DNA of 64,000 nt from Dehalococcoidia bacterium (GCA_022826585.1 JAJDUR010000088.1:35891-99890); one strand, 5' to 3'; counted from the stretch's first letter, positions 51,995 to 61,582 are shown. A program made the numbers and translations. Notes: generated from the letters alone by a model not told the origin.

Positions 51995-52035
51995 GCTTCC
52001 ATGGTAGCGCGCCGTCGGAGTGGTAGGGTGATCCT

Positions 52036-52305
52036 GTGCGAGTCACCGTGCGCCTCTCTGCTAGGGATGTCGCGTTTCTCAATCGGTACGTTGAGGCATC
52101 CGATGAGCCGTCACGTTCCGCGGTCGTGCGCAAGGCGCTCGCACGCTTTCGCGAAGAGGAACTCAGACGCCAATACTCCGAGCTGTGGGCGGAGTGGGAC
52201 GAAGAGGAGGATGCAATCTGGGAGGTGACGCTTGCGGATGGGTTAGAGGACGAGCCGGAGGGCGTTTGGGAGGGCCTTGGTGCCGATCCTGACCTCCACC
52301 TCTAG
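52036..52305 (+). CDS. Ribbon-helix-helix (CopG-like) protein, antitoxin-like
   Basis: VTVRLSARDVAFLNRYVEASDEPSRSAVVRKALARFREEELRRQY then acidic tail; GTG start with TAGGGT 6 nt upstream. Confidence 0.7.
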   Translation: MRVTVRLSARDVAFLNRYVEASDEPSRSAVVRKALARFREEELRRQYSELWAEWDEEEDAIWEVTLADGLEDEPEGVWEGLGADPDLHL

Positions 52306-52320
52306 CGTATCGTTCCCGGC

Positions 52321-53292
52321 ATGGCACCAATGAAGTTCGGCGTGGTCCTTCCCATGATCGGCTCCCTCGCGAGCACCGACGCGATCGATGCCGTCTGCGA
52401 CAAGGCCGAGGAGGTCGGCCTCGACTCCATCTGGGTCATCGACCACATCCTCCTCCCCTACAGCATCGGCGCGAAGTACCCCTACAACCTCACCGGCGAG
52501 TGGGCCGCCGGCCAGGGGCCCTGGTGGGACGCCTTCTCGATCATGACCTACGCCGCCGCCCGCACGAGCACCGTCGAGCTCGGCAGCTGCGTCATCATCC
52601 TCCCCTACCGCCACCCCGTTCACACCGCCAAGATCGTCGCCACCATCGACCAGCTCTCGCGCGGGCGCGTCCAGTTCGGCATCGGCGTCGGCTGGATGAA
52701 GGACGAGTTCGAGAACCTCCAGCTCGACTCCTTCCACCACCGCGGCGCCCTCGTCAACGAGCAGATCGAGGTCTTCAAGGAAGTATGGGCGAACGACCCC
52801 GCCTCCTTCGACGGCGACTACTACCGCTTCAACGAGGTGAGCGTCACCCCGAAGCCGTACCAGGACCCCCATCCGCCCCTCCTCGTCGGCGGCAACACGA
52901 CCGCCGCCCTCGATCGCACCGCCGCCCTCTGCGACGGCTGGCTCGGCATCAGCCTCCGCCCCCACCAGCTCGCCGAGCACCGCGCCCGCCTGCTCCAGCG
53001 CTGCGAGGTCCACGACCGCGACGGCACCGACATGCCCATCGCCATGCTCCACGGCATCAACCTCACCGACGACCCCGATCACCGCGCCACCCTCGCCGAC
53101 CACGAGCGCGCCCAGAGCGTCACCGGAACCGTCGAGCAGGTCGTCGAAGAGCTGCGCGAGTTCGAGGAAGCCGGCCTGACGCACATCATCGCCTCCGCCC
53201 GCCGCTTCGGCCGCCCCGGAGGCGGCCTCCAGGCCGTCCTCGACGGCCTCGACACCCTCGCGCACGACATCATCCCCGCCGTCCGCGCCTAG
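52321..53292 (+). CDS. LLM class (probably F420-dependent) oxidoreductase
   Basis: KFGVVLPMIGSLASTDAIDAVCDKAEEVGLDSIWVIDHI; LSRGRVQFGIGVGWMKDEF. Confidence 0.9.
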   Translation: MAPMKFGVVLPMIGSLASTDAIDAVCDKAEEVGLDSIWVIDHILLPYSIGAKYPYNLTGEWAAGQGPWWDAFSIMTYAAARTSTVELGSCVIILPYRHPVHTAKIVATIDQLSRGRVQFGIGVGWMKDEFENLQLDSFHHRGALVNEQIEVFKEVWANDPASFDGDYYRFNEVSVTPKPYQDPHPPLLVGGNTTAALDRTAALCDGWLGISLRPHQLAEHRARLLQRCEVHDRDGTDMPIAMLHGINLTDDPDHRATLADHERAQSVTGTVEQVVEELREFEEAGLTHIIASARRFGRPGGGLQAVLDGLDTLAHDIIPAVRA

Positions 53293-53308
53293 AACGGACC
53301 GGCCAAAC

Positions 53309-53800
53309 ATGGCCCCCTCCCCCACGCGCCTCATCGGGCTCCTGCTACCCGCCCGCCTCTACCACTGGCTCGTCGTGCGCCTGGCGACCCTCCCCGGCGC
53401 CCCCGCCCGCCCGCTTCCCCACTCCGTCGTGCTCAGGCACCCACTGCATCCCCGTGGCGACCACTACCTGCTCATCCCGACCGACCACTGCCCCACGGTC
53501 CTCGAGTTGCCTCGCCCGGCCGCGCAGCGATTGGAAGAGGACATCCGAATGTGGCTTGATTCAAGCGGCTGGACCAACGTCCTCGTCGTGGTCAACTTCG
53601 GAGCCTTTCAGGAGACCCCGTTCCTCCATGTCCACCTGATTCGGGGCTCGGAACCGCCTACTGGCGGTCAGCCGGCGACGGACTGGCTGAGCGTTGAGCT
53701 GAGTGACGAGGGCGGGCCGGTCGTGTCGGGCCGTCGCGTCGTGCGCTACAGCACGGTCGACGACACGGCTGAGGTGGCGACCGAAGTACACCGAGCCTGA
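53309..53800 (+). CDS. HIT-like protein (degenerate histidine triad)
   Basis: PLHPRGDHYLLIPTDHCPTVLEL...VNFGAFQETPFLHVHLIRG. Confidence 0.5.
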   Translation: MAPSPTRLIGLLLPARLYHWLVVRLATLPGAPARPLPHSVVLRHPLHPRGDHYLLIPTDHCPTVLELPRPAAQRLEEDIRMWLDSSGWTNVLVVVNFGAFQETPFLHVHLIRGSEPPTGGQPATDWLSVELSDEGGPVVSGRRVVRYSTVDDTAEVATEVHRA

Positions 53801-53808
53801 CGCCCCCA

Positions 53809-53900
53809 CTCAGCGAGCAAGGCGAGCGCTCTCCTCAGCCGTGCGGCAGCGCGGCGCTCTTCTCACCCCTCAGCCCCGCGATAGCGGGGCGCTCTCCTCC
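53809..53900. repeat. Palindromic ~30-nt units (array B)
   Basis: CTCAGCGAGCAAGGCGAGCGCTCTCCTCAGCCGTGCGGCAGCGCGGCGCTCTTCTCACCCCTCAGCCCCGCGATAGCGGGGCGCTCTCCTC. Confidence 0.85.
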
Positions 53901-54818
53901 GCGAGCGAAGCTCGCCAGCGCCCCCAGGTGCTCGTCGAAGTCGAACACCGGGTGCAGCAGCATGTGCTCCGCCCCGATGTCGATGACCTCCTCGATCCGC
54001 TCGCGGATGTACGCCTCAGGACCCCACACCGCCACCGCGTTCGCGAGGTCCGCGCTCCCGTAGACGTGCGCGAACCACTCCCGCAGCCGCCCCTCCGCCC
54101 GCTCGCGGTCGTCGTCGATGGCCAGGTAGAGGCGCTTCGAGATGGTGAAGGTCGCCGGGTCGCGGTCCTGGTCCTCCAGGGCCTGCCGCAGGATGCGGAC
54201 GTGCTCGCGGAACTCCTCGATGCTGGACGAACCCGGCCCCATCCACGCATCCCCCAGTCGCACCGCCCGCCGCAACGCCGGCTCCACGCGTCCCCCGAAC
54301 CACACCGGCGGCCCCGGACGTTGCACCGGCTTCGGCTCCATGCGGATGTCCTTCAGCTGGAAGAACTCGCCCTCGTACGACGCCTTCCGCTCCGACCAGA
54401 GCGCCCGCATCACCGCCAGCGACTCCGTCAGGCGCTTCACCCGCCGCCCTGGAGGGATGCCGAAGGCCGCGTCGTGGGGCGCGTTCTCGTTGCCGATGCC
54501 GAACCCCGCATCCAGCCGCCCCCCGCTGAGCACGTCGAGCGTCGCCAGCTCCTTCGCGAGCTGTACCGGGTTGTGCTGGGGCAGCACGAACACGGCCGTG
54601 CCCAGCCGCACCCGCGAGGTGATCGCGGCCACGTAGGAGAGGAGGCTCACCGGCTCCAGGTTGCGGCTCCCGCCCAGCACCTGGTCGAGCGTCCACAGGC
54701 TCTGGAACCCCAGCTCCTCCGCCCGCCGCGCCACCCGCCCGATCGGCTCGAGGTCGACCGGTTCGCTCAGGGAGACCTGGGGAAGTGCAAAGCCAAAGGG
54801 AATGTCCGTTGGTGCCAT
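53835..54818 (-). CDS. LLM class flavin-dependent oxidoreductase
   Basis: FGFALPQVSLSEPVDLEPIGRVARRAEELGFQSLWTLDQVLG; LDVLSGGRLDAGFGIGNENAPHD; C-terminal tail ...GEKSAALPHG* lies in array B. Confidence 0.9.
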   Translation of the reverse strand: MAPTDIPFGFALPQVSLSEPVDLEPIGRVARRAEELGFQSLWTLDQVLGGSRNLEPVSLLSYVAAITSRVRLGTAVFVLPQHNPVQLAKELATLDVLSGGRLDAGFGIGNENAPHDAAFGIPPGRRVKRLTESLAVMRALWSERKASYEGEFFQLKDIRMEPKPVQRPGPPVWFGGRVEPALRRAVRLGDAWMGPGSSSIEEFREHVRILRQALEDQDRDPATFTISKRLYLAIDDDRERAEGRLREWFAHVYGSADLANAVAVWGPEAYIRERIEEVIDIGAEHMLLHPVFDFDEHLGALASFARGGERPAIAGLRGEKSAALPHG

Positions 54819-54870
54819 CAGTCACTCCATTCAGGGCCAGGCTGTGCTGTCTCGGGAGCGCCCCATCCTA

Positions 54871-54989
54871 CTCAGCGCGGCGGCGCCGCGCGCTCTCCTC
54901 AGCGAGGCCGCGCAGCGGCGAGCGCTCTCCTCAGGCGGGCGTCGGCCCGCCGCTGCACTCAGCCGCGCGGCAGCGCGGCGCTCTTCTCC
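54871..54989. repeat. Palindromic ~30-nt units (array C)
   Basis: CTCAGCGCGGCGGCGCCGCGCGCTCTCCTCAGCGAGGCCGCGCAGCGGCGAGCGCTCTCCTCAGGCGGGCGTCGGCCCGCCGCTGCACTCAGCCGCGCGGCAGCGCGGCGCTCTTCTC. Confidence 0.85.
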
Positions 54990-55010
54990 GTCAGGCGTAG
55001 AATCGCGCCT

Positions 55011-55511
55011 GTGGTAACGCCGAGGGGCCTTCGCGAGCTGTACGACCACCACGCCTGGTCGATGGGGACGCTCCTTGCGCATGCCGCCGACGTCTCCCAG
55101 GACCAGGCCGAAGCGATGCCCTGGAAAGGCGTTGCCAGTCTCGAGGACACACTCACGCACATCATCACGGCGGAGCGCTACTGGCTCGCCAACTGGCGGG
55201 GCGAGGAACGCCCGCACTTCGACTGGCCGGAGAGCATCGCCGAAGTTGCCGACCACTGGATAGCTCTCCAGGCCGACAGCCGGGCCTTCCTCGCCAGCCT
55301 GGAGGAGGCCGAGCTGGGGCGGATGCTCACCCTGCGCCAGCCCATCGGGGGCGGACGGGAGACGCTCGCCGCCGGCATCATGCACGTGCTCCTGCACGCC
55401 GCGCAGCACCGCGCCGAGGCGGCCCTGCTCTTATCCGACTTCGGCCGCTCCCCGGGCGAACTCGACTACATCGACTTCCTCGAACACCGGGAAGCGCTCT
55501 TACGACGCTAG
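55011..55511 (+). CDS. DinB-like family protein (copy 1)
   Basis: GLRELYDHHAWSMGTLLAHA...LEDTLTHIITAERYWLANWRGEE...AAGIMHVLLHAAQHRAEAALLLSDFGRSPGELDYIDFL; GTG start 7 nt after TAGAAT. Confidence 0.87.
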   Translation: MVTPRGLRELYDHHAWSMGTLLAHAADVSQDQAEAMPWKGVASLEDTLTHIITAERYWLANWRGEERPHFDWPESIAEVADHWIALQADSRAFLASLEEAELGRMLTLRQPIGGGRETLAAGIMHVLLHAAQHRAEAALLLSDFGRSPGELDYIDFLEHREALLRR

Positions 55512-55543
55512 GCCGCTCCCCGGCGCGCGAAGCGAGCGCTCTT
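55512..55543. repeat. Degenerate palindromic unit (array D)
   Basis: GGCCGCTCCCCGGCGCGCGAAGCGAGCGCTCTTC, same GAAGCGAGCGCTCT core. Confidence 0.6.
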
Positions 55544-55556
55544 CTACAATCCCGCC

Positions 55557-56063
55557 ATGGACGCCGCTGGCCTCCGAGAGCTGTACGACCATCACGCCTG
55601 GGCGATGGACCGCCTCCTCGCCCGTGCCCTGGAGGTCTCGCCCGAGGCCGCCGCCGAGCTCCCGCGCCCCGACGGGCTCAGCCTGCGCGACACCCTCGCG
55701 CACATCATCTCCGCCGAGGGCAACTGGCTCGCCCGTTTCCAACGTCGCGAACGGTACGGCAGCTTCCGCCCCGACAGCGTTGCCGGCGTGGCCGACGGCT
55801 GGATCGCTCTGCAGGCCGAAGTGCGGCTCTTCCTCGCGGGTCTGGATACCGCCGACCTCGGCCGCCCGATCGTGCGAGACACCCACTCCCGTGATCGCGG
55901 GACGTTGGGAGCGGGCATCACCCACGTCATCATGCACGGCGCCCAGCACACCGCCGAGGCCGCCGAGCTCCTGACCCGGCTCGGCCACTCCCCCGGACAG
56001 CTCGACTACATGGAGTTCCTCGACCTCCGCGAGCTCGACCTCCCCTTCTTCCGCCCCACGTGA
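55557..56063 (+). CDS. DinB-like family protein (copy 2)
   Basis: GLRELYDHHAWAMDRLLARAL...LRDTLAHIISAEGNWLARFQRRE...GAGITHVIMHGAQHTAEAAELLTRLGHSPGQLDYMEFL, clear paralog of upstream gene. Confidence 0.88.
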   Translation: MDAAGLRELYDHHAWAMDRLLARALEVSPEAAAELPRPDGLSLRDTLAHIISAEGNWLARFQRRERYGSFRPDSVAGVADGWIALQAEVRLFLAGLDTADLGRPIVRDTHSRDRGTLGAGITHVIMHGAQHTAEAAELLTRLGHSPGQLDYMEFLDLRELDLPFFRPT

Positions 56064-56069
56064 GACCGC

Positions 56070-57146
56070 CTACGCTCCGCCGGCCAGCCACTCCAGCCAG
56101 CGCCCGTGGTGGTCGCAGTACGCCAGGACTTCCTCCCGCGGCTCGCCACCCTCGAACGACACGAGCGTGAGCGTCGGGCGTGCCTCTCCATCCGCGGTGG
56201 GGCGGTACTCGCTCGAGAGCCAGTACAGGTCGCGCTCCGCTCCGGCCTCCGCGAGGATGTCGGCGAATCGCCGCCGCGCCTCGGGGCTGAACTGGTTGAG
56301 CGTGTGCGAGTGATAGATGCAGAGCGCCCTGTCGCGAGAGGCGCCGGCCAGGACGCTCCCCGCGAGCTCGAGTGCGTCCCCCTTGAGCAGGGTCGGTGGG
56401 TCCGTCTGCGCCAGGGCGACCGCAGCGTCAAGGCGCCGCATCCGTTCCCGTTCCTCCGGCCAGACCAGCGCCCGCAGCCATCGCACCGCCTCCGCGTCCC
56501 TGACGTCGACCGGGTTCAGGTCGATGCCCGCCCGGTCCGCGATGGCCAGCGGCCCCCGGGGAAGCGGCGGCTCGTGGCCGCCCCGTAGCTCGACCTCGAT
56601 GCGCAGCGGCGAGCCCGCGTCTCCCCACTGCCGCCCCGCCCCGTAGTCGAACCAGTAGCGGTCCCAGAGCAGGTTCAGGCCCGCGCTCGCCCCAACCTCG
56701 ACGAGGTGGAGCGGCTTGCCCCCGCTCCGCTGCGCGATAACCCCGAACGCCGGAAGCAGCAGCCCGCAGCGCTCCACCACGTTCGTCTGCACCCGACGCT
56801 CGCGGAGCAGCCCGGCTATCGCTTCCCCGTGCTCCTCGCAGAAGCGGCGGAAGTGCGGGAACGGGTCGCCGAGCCCCGGCGCCGGCTCCGAGACCGTCGG
56901 ATAGAAAGCCGCGAGGTCGTGCCTTGCCCCACCCAGCAGGAGGAAGTGCACGGCCGCGAACAGCAGGTTCGGCGCCGGCTGCTCGGGCCTCCCGCGCGCG
57001 GCCAGCGCGAGCAGCGCCTCGTCCTCGGCCACGCCCAGCGCGAGACGCTCGTACAACGTCGACGAACCGCGGCTCTCCAGCTCCGCGAACCACCTGAACT
57101 CCGTCGCCAGGTCGCGTTCATCCCTGGCCCCGCGCTCCCCTGTCAC
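56070..57146 (-). CDS. DUF2332-like protein
   Basis: FAELESRGSSTLYERLALGVAEDEALLALAARGRPEQPAPNLLFAAVHFLLLGG...VEVGASAGLNLLWDRY...CIYHSHTLNQFSPEARRRF. Confidence 0.85.
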   Translation of the reverse strand: MTGERGARDERDLATEFRWFAELESRGSSTLYERLALGVAEDEALLALAARGRPEQPAPNLLFAAVHFLLLGGARHDLAAFYPTVSEPAPGLGDPFPHFRRFCEEHGEAIAGLLRERRVQTNVVERCGLLLPAFGVIAQRSGGKPLHLVEVGASAGLNLLWDRYWFDYGAGRQWGDAGSPLRIEVELRGGHEPPLPRGPLAIADRAGIDLNPVDVRDAEAVRWLRALVWPEERERMRRLDAAVALAQTDPPTLLKGDALELAGSVLAGASRDRALCIYHSHTLNQFSPEARRRFADILAEAGAERDLYWLSSEYRPTADGEARPTLTLVSFEGGEPREEVLAYCDHHGRWLEWLAGGA

Positions 57147-57170
57147 CCAACGAGGATAGCAACGCGCTCC

Positions 57171-57294
57171 ACTCAGCGAGCGAAGCGAGCGCTCTCCTCA
57201 GCCACGCGGCAGCGGGGCGCTCTCCTCGTCCCTCAGTCGCGCCTCGCGAGCGCGCAGCAGTCGAGCGTTGACAGACAGGCCCGCGACGCTCTCC
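57171..57294. repeat. Palindromic ~30-nt units (array E)
   Basis: CTCAGCGAGCGAAGCGAGCGCTCTCCTCAGCCACGCGGCAGCGGGGCGCTCTCCTCGTCCCTCAGTCGCGCCTCGCGAGCGCGCAG... with terminal CGCTCTCC. Confidence 0.8.
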
Positions 57295-57307
57295 TAGAAT
57301 GCCGCCC

Positions 57308-57871
57308 ATGGACGCCAACGAGACCTCCGACTACGTCGAGCTGATGCAGCTCCCCATTCGTTACGGCCACGCCCTCGACATGCTCGGCCGCGCCCGCAGC
57401 CGCGACGACGACGCCCTCTACGAGCGCGGCCAGGGGATCCTGCGCACCGCCTTCGCCCAGGACTTCATCTTCGAGGACCTCAGCGCCGACCCCGTCAACG
57501 TCCACGGCGCCGACGGCTGGGCCGAGTTCTGCGCTCGCGCGCTCGGCTCATTCGGTGGGACGCAGCACTTCATCGCGCCGCCGCTCGTGCTCATCGACGA
57601 GCCTCCCGTCGAGCAGGATGGCGTCCGTCTCGGCGGCAAGGCGCGGCTGCGCAGCTACCTGCAGGCCACCCACACCCTCCCCGCCGAGGGCGAGGAGGTG
57701 CCCCCCGACACCACCGACAAGACTCCCACCCTCGCGGCGGGCACGAACACGGTCATCTACGGCACCTACGAGGATGAGTGCGTGCGCGAAGCGGTCGGCT
57801 GGCGGATCCGCCGCCGATCGCTCCGCTACACCCACATCGAAGGCCGCCCCTTCGACGTCTCCGGCGGCTAG
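57308..57871 (+). CDS. SnoaL/NTF2-like nuclear transport factor 2 family protein
   Basis: YVELMQLPIRYGHALDMLGRARSRDDDALYERGQGILRTAFAQDFIFEDLS...GWRIRRRSLRYTHIEG. Confidence 0.75.
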   Translation: MDANETSDYVELMQLPIRYGHALDMLGRARSRDDDALYERGQGILRTAFAQDFIFEDLSADPVNVHGADGWAEFCARALGSFGGTQHFIAPPLVLIDEPPVEQDGVRLGGKARLRSYLQATHTLPAEGEEVPPDTTDKTPTLAAGTNTVIYGTYEDECVREAVGWRIRRRSLRYTHIEGRPFDVSGG

Positions 57872-58719
57872 CCCCTCCCGGCTGCCGCCTCGATCGCACG
57901 CCGCGCGAACACCGCGGTCATCGCCCGGCGGTACTCCTCGCTGCCGTGCAGGTCCTCGTTCACGAAGTCCAGGACGTCGCCTGCGCCGGCGGCTGCCGAC
58001 GCTGCCCCATCGGGTAGCGACGCGCCCGACAGTGCGCCCTCGACGCCCGACAGGCGCTGCGCGTGGCTCGACGCGCCCGTCACGGCGACGCGCGCCGATG
58101 AGCACGTGCCCCCGTCGAGCGACAGGGCCGCCGCCACGCCCACCAGCGCGAACTTCGAGGCGCGCTGCTCCAGCTTGGCGTAGGCCGCGCTGCGGCACGC
58201 CTGGAAGCACACGCCCGTCACGATCTCGTCCTCGCCCAGGTCCACCGTCAGGATGTCCTGGAAGAAGTCCTCGGCCTGCACCTTGCGCTCGCCGTTCGGG
58301 CCCAGGACCGCGATCGTCGCGTCCAGCGCGACCATCACGGCCGGCAGGTCCGCGCCCGGGTCGGCGTGGGCGAGGCTGCCCCCGATCGTGCCCCGGTTGC
58401 GCACCTGCGCGTCGCCAATCGCGGCGGCCGTCTCGGCCACGATCGGCGCCTGATCGCGCAGCAGGTCGGAGGCCGCGATCTCGGCGTGCGTCATCGCCGC
58501 CCCGATCGCGATCTCCCCGTCGGTTTCCTGGATGCCCCGCAGTTCCTCAAGGCCCCCGATGTCGATCAGCAGGCCCGGCTCCGCCAGGCGCTGCTTCATC
58601 ATCGGAATGAGGCTGTGCCCGCCCGCGAGGAGCTTCGCCTCGGGACCGCCTTCCTGCAGGAGCGTCAGCGCCTCCGCGACGCTCGACGCGCGCTTGTATT
58701 CGAACGCGGTGGGAATCAC
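57868..58719 (-). CDS. Xanthine dehydrogenase-family FAD-binding subunit (CoxM-like)
   Basis: FEYKRASSVAEALTLLQEGGPEAKLLAGGHSLIPMMKQRLAEPGLLIDI; IGDAQVRNRGTIGGSLAHADPGADLPAVM; GTG start. Confidence 0.93.
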   Translation of the reverse strand: MIPTAFEYKRASSVAEALTLLQEGGPEAKLLAGGHSLIPMMKQRLAEPGLLIDIGGLEELRGIQETDGEIAIGAAMTHAEIAASDLLRDQAPIVAETAAAIGDAQVRNRGTIGGSLAHADPGADLPAVMVALDATIAVLGPNGERKVQAEDFFQDILTVDLGEDEIVTGVCFQACRSAAYAKLEQRASKFALVGVAAALSLDGGTCSSARVAVTGASSHAQRLSGVEGALSGASLPDGAASAAAGAGDVLDFVNEDLHGSEEYRRAMTAVFARRAIEAAAGRG

Positions 58720-61106
58720 GACTGGCCTCCGTTCTCCTGGATGAGCCGCCACATCCGCTCGGGGCGGAGGGGCATCTCGATGTGCGTCACGCCGAAGGGC
58801 GAGAGCGCGTCCACGGCGGCGTTCACCACGCAGGGCGTCGAGCCGATCGTGCCCGCCTCGCCGACGCCCTTCGCACCCAGCGGGTTGACCGGCGTCGGCG
58901 TCACCGTGTTGTCGAGCTCGAAGGCCGGCAGGTCCGCCGCGCGAGGCATCACGTAGTCCATGAAGCTCGCCGTCACGGGCTGCCCGTCCTCGTCGTACAC
59001 GACCTCCTCGTACATCGCCTGGCCGATGCCCTGCGCGAGTCCGCCGTGCACCTGTCCGTCGACGATGAGGGGGTTGATGACGTTGCCGCAGTCGTCGACC
59101 GCGACCATCTTGAGCAGCTTCGTCTCGCCCGTCTCGCGGTCGATCTCGACCATCGAGATGTGGCAGCCGAACGGGTAGGTGTTGTTCTCCGGCTCGAAGA
59201 ACGCCTCCTCCGACACGCCCGGCTCCATCCCCGGCGGAAGCGGCACCGGCACGTAGGCGAAGTCCGCCACCTCCGCGAAGGTCTTGCTCACCTCCGGCGC
59301 GCCTTCGACCTGGATGCGCCCGTCTTCGAACACGAGGTCCTCGGGACTCACCTCCTGGTCGGTCATCAGCGCCGCCGCGAACTGCTTCATCTTGTCGCCG
59401 GCCTTGCCCGCGGCCGAGATGAGCGCCGCGCCCCCGACGGCCTGCGAGCGGCTGCCGAAGGTGCCGATGCCCTGCTTCACCACGCCCGTGTCGCCGTGGA
59501 GGATGGTGATGTCCTCCAGCGGGATCGAGAAGTGGTCCGCCAGCATCTGCGCGAAGGTCGTCTCGTTGCCCTGGCCGTGCGGCGAGGCGCCGGTCGTCGC
59601 CGTCACCTTGCCGCCGCGCTCGACGGTCACGCCCGAGTGCTCCCAGCCGCCCGTGGGGACGACCGCGGAGGGCCCGAGCCCGCAGACCTCGACGTAGAAC
59701 GCCATGCCCACGCCCACGATGCGGCCCTCGGCGCGGGCCGCGTCGCGCTCGGCGAGCAGTCCCTGCCAGTCGGCCACTTCGAGCGCCTTGTCGAGGCAGG
59801 GCTCGTAGTTGCCCGAGTCGTACACGAGCCCGCCCTGCGTCGCGAAGGGGAACTCGTCCGCCGGGACGAAGTTCTTGCGCCGGATCTCGCCGGGGTCCAT
59901 GTCCAGCTCGCGCGCCAGCATGTCCACCGCGCGCTCGAGGAAGTAGAGGCCCTCGGGCCGGCCCGCGCCTCGGTAGGCGTCCGTCGGCGTCTTGTTCGTG
60001 AAGACCTCCGTCAGCTCGTGCCGGACGACGGGCAGGCGGTAGACGCCGTTCATCATCAGGCCCGTCAGCGTCGGGATCATCGCCGTCAGCAGCACCTCGT
60101 AGGCGCCGATGTCCGCGATGATGCGCGCCTTCAGGCCCGTGATCGTGCCGTCGCTCTTGGCGGCGAGGTCGATGTAGCCCAGCAGGTCGCGCCCGTGCGT
60201 CGTGGTCAGGAACGCCTCCGTGCGGTCCTCGATCCACTTCACCGGGGCCTTCACCAGCCGCGAGAGCGCGGCGGCCACGTACTCCTCGCCGTAGATGTTG
60301 ATCTTGCAGCCGAAGCCGCCCCCGACTTCGGGAGCGACGGCCCGGACCTGGTGCTCGCCCAGGCCCATCATCGCCGCCACCAGCGTCCGCAGGATGTGCG
60401 GGTTCTGGGTCGCGCTCCAGACCGTCAGGTACTGGCGCCCCGGCTCGTAGTCGGCGACCACGCCGCGCGGCTCCATCGCGTTCGGCGCGAGCCGCTGGTT
60501 CAGCATGCGCTGCGTGACGACCACGTCCGCCTCCGCGAAGGCCGCGTCCACGGCGCTGTCGTCCTCGGGCTGGGCCGTCTCCGGGTTGACCCCGGTGCCG
60601 CCCCAGTAGCTCTCGACCGCGATGTTGCGCTCGAAGCCCTCGTGCAGCGTGGCCGAGCCCGCCTCCATCGCCGCCTCCGGGTCGACGACGGCGGGAAGCT
60701 CGTCGTACTCGACCTCGATCGCGTCCGCCGCGTCGCGCGCCAGGTAGCGGTCCTCGGCCACGACCACCGCCACGGGCTCGCCCACGTAGCGCACCTTGTC
60801 GGTGGCCACCGAGTAGTGGTCCGGGGCGGGGAAGGGCGTGCCGATCGGCATCGGGCCGAGGTGCTCGGCCAGCTCCGCGCCCGTGATCACGAGCTCGACG
60901 CCGTCCATGGCCGCCGCCGCGCTCGTATCGATGCTCTTGATGACGCCGTGGGCGATGTCGCTCCGCTTGAAGGCGAGGTGCAGCATGCCCGGCAGCTTGA
61001 TGTCGTCGACGTAGGTGGCCTGGCCCTGGATGAGCCGCGGATCCTCGCGCCGCTTCACGCGCTCGCCGATGAGCTTGGGGAGAACGGGGCCGTCTACCGT
61101 CGTCAT
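58716..61106 (-). CDS. Xanthine dehydrogenase-family molybdopterin subunit (CoxL-like, form II signature)
   Basis: [50 protein letters not shown] (AYRGAGR); [45 protein letters not shown]. Confidence 0.95.
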   Translation of the reverse strand: MTTVDGPVLPKLIGERVKRREDPRLIQGQATYVDDIKLPGMLHLAFKRSDIAHGVIKSIDTSAAAAMDGVELVITGAELAEHLGPMPIGTPFPAPDHYSVATDKVRYVGEPVAVVVAEDRYLARDAADAIEVEYDELPAVVDPEAAMEAGSATLHEGFERNIAVESYWGGTGVNPETAQPEDDSAVDAAFAEADVVVTQRMLNQRLAPNAMEPRGVVADYEPGRQYLTVWSATQNPHILRTLVAAMMGLGEHQVRAVAPEVGGGFGCKINIYGEEYVAAALSRLVKAPVKWIEDRTEAFLTTTHGRDLLGYIDLAAKSDGTITGLKARIIADIGAYEVLLTAMIPTLTGLMMNGVYRLPVVRHELTEVFTNKTPTDAYRGAGRPEGLYFLERAVDMLARELDMDPGEIRRKNFVPADEFPFATQGGLVYDSGNYEPCLDKALEVADWQGLLAERDAARAEGRIVGVGMAFYVEVCGLGPSAVVPTGGWEHSGVTVERGGKVTATTGASPHGQGNETTFAQMLADHFSIPLEDITILHGDTGVVKQGIGTFGSRSQAVGGAALISAAGKAGDKMKQFAAALMTDQEVSPEDLVFEDGRIQVEGAPEVSKTFAEVADFAYVPVPLPPGMEPGVSEEAFFEPENNTYPFGCHISMVEIDRETGETKLLKMVAVDDCGNVINPLIVDGQVHGGLAQGIGQAMYEEVVYDEDGQPVTASFMDYVMPRAADLPAFELDNTVTPTPVNPLGAKGVGEAGTIGSTPCVVNAAVDALSPFGVTHIEMPLRPERMWRLIQENGGQS

Positions 61107-61582
61107 GACTGGGCCATCCTTTCCGCCGCGTGCTGGATCGCGTTCACGATGTGCTGGTAGCCCGTGCAGCGGCAGAGGTTCCCCGAGATGCCCTCCCGGA
61201 TCTCCGCCTCGCTCGGCGCGGGGTTGTTCTCCAGCAGGTTGGCCGCCGACATGATCATCCCCGGCGTGCAGTAGCCGCACTGCAGCCCGTGCTCCTCCCA
61301 GAACCCGTCCTGCAGCGGATGCAGCTGGTCGCCGTTCGCCAGACCCTCGATGGTCTGCACCTCCGAGCCGTCCGCCTGCACGGCGAACACCGTGCACGAC
61401 TTCGCGCTGCTCCCGTCGAGCAGGACCGTGCAGGCGCCGCACTGGCTCGTGTCGCAGCCCACGTGCGTGCCCGTCAGGTTCAGGCTCTCGCGCAGGTAGT
61501 GCACGAGCAGCAGCCGCGGCTCGACCATCGCCGAGCGCTTGCGTCCGTTCACGTTGATGGTGATCGGTACCGGTTCAGACAT
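61103..61582 (-). CDS. 2Fe-2S small subunit (CoxS-like)
   Basis: [28 protein letters not shown]...[12 protein letters not shown]. Confidence 0.95.
   Translation of the reverse strand: MSEPVPITINVNGRKRSAMVEPRLLLVHYLRESLNLTGTHVGCDTSQCGACTVLLDGSSAKSCTVFAVQADGSEVQTIEGLANGDQLHPLQDGFWEEHGLQCGYCTPGMIMSAANLLENNPAPSEAEIREGISGNLCRCTGYQHIVNAIQHAAERMAQS

Noticed and set aside
51446-57294. Repeat arrays as a CRISPR
   Set aside because: No constant repeat with unique spacers of uniform size; units are contiguous, palindromic and variable, and no cas genes are present.
57268-57300. TTGACA (57268-57273) as the -35 for TAGAAT at 57295
   Set aside because: Spacer would be 21 nt, too long for a standard sigma-70-type promoter; reported only the -10-like box.
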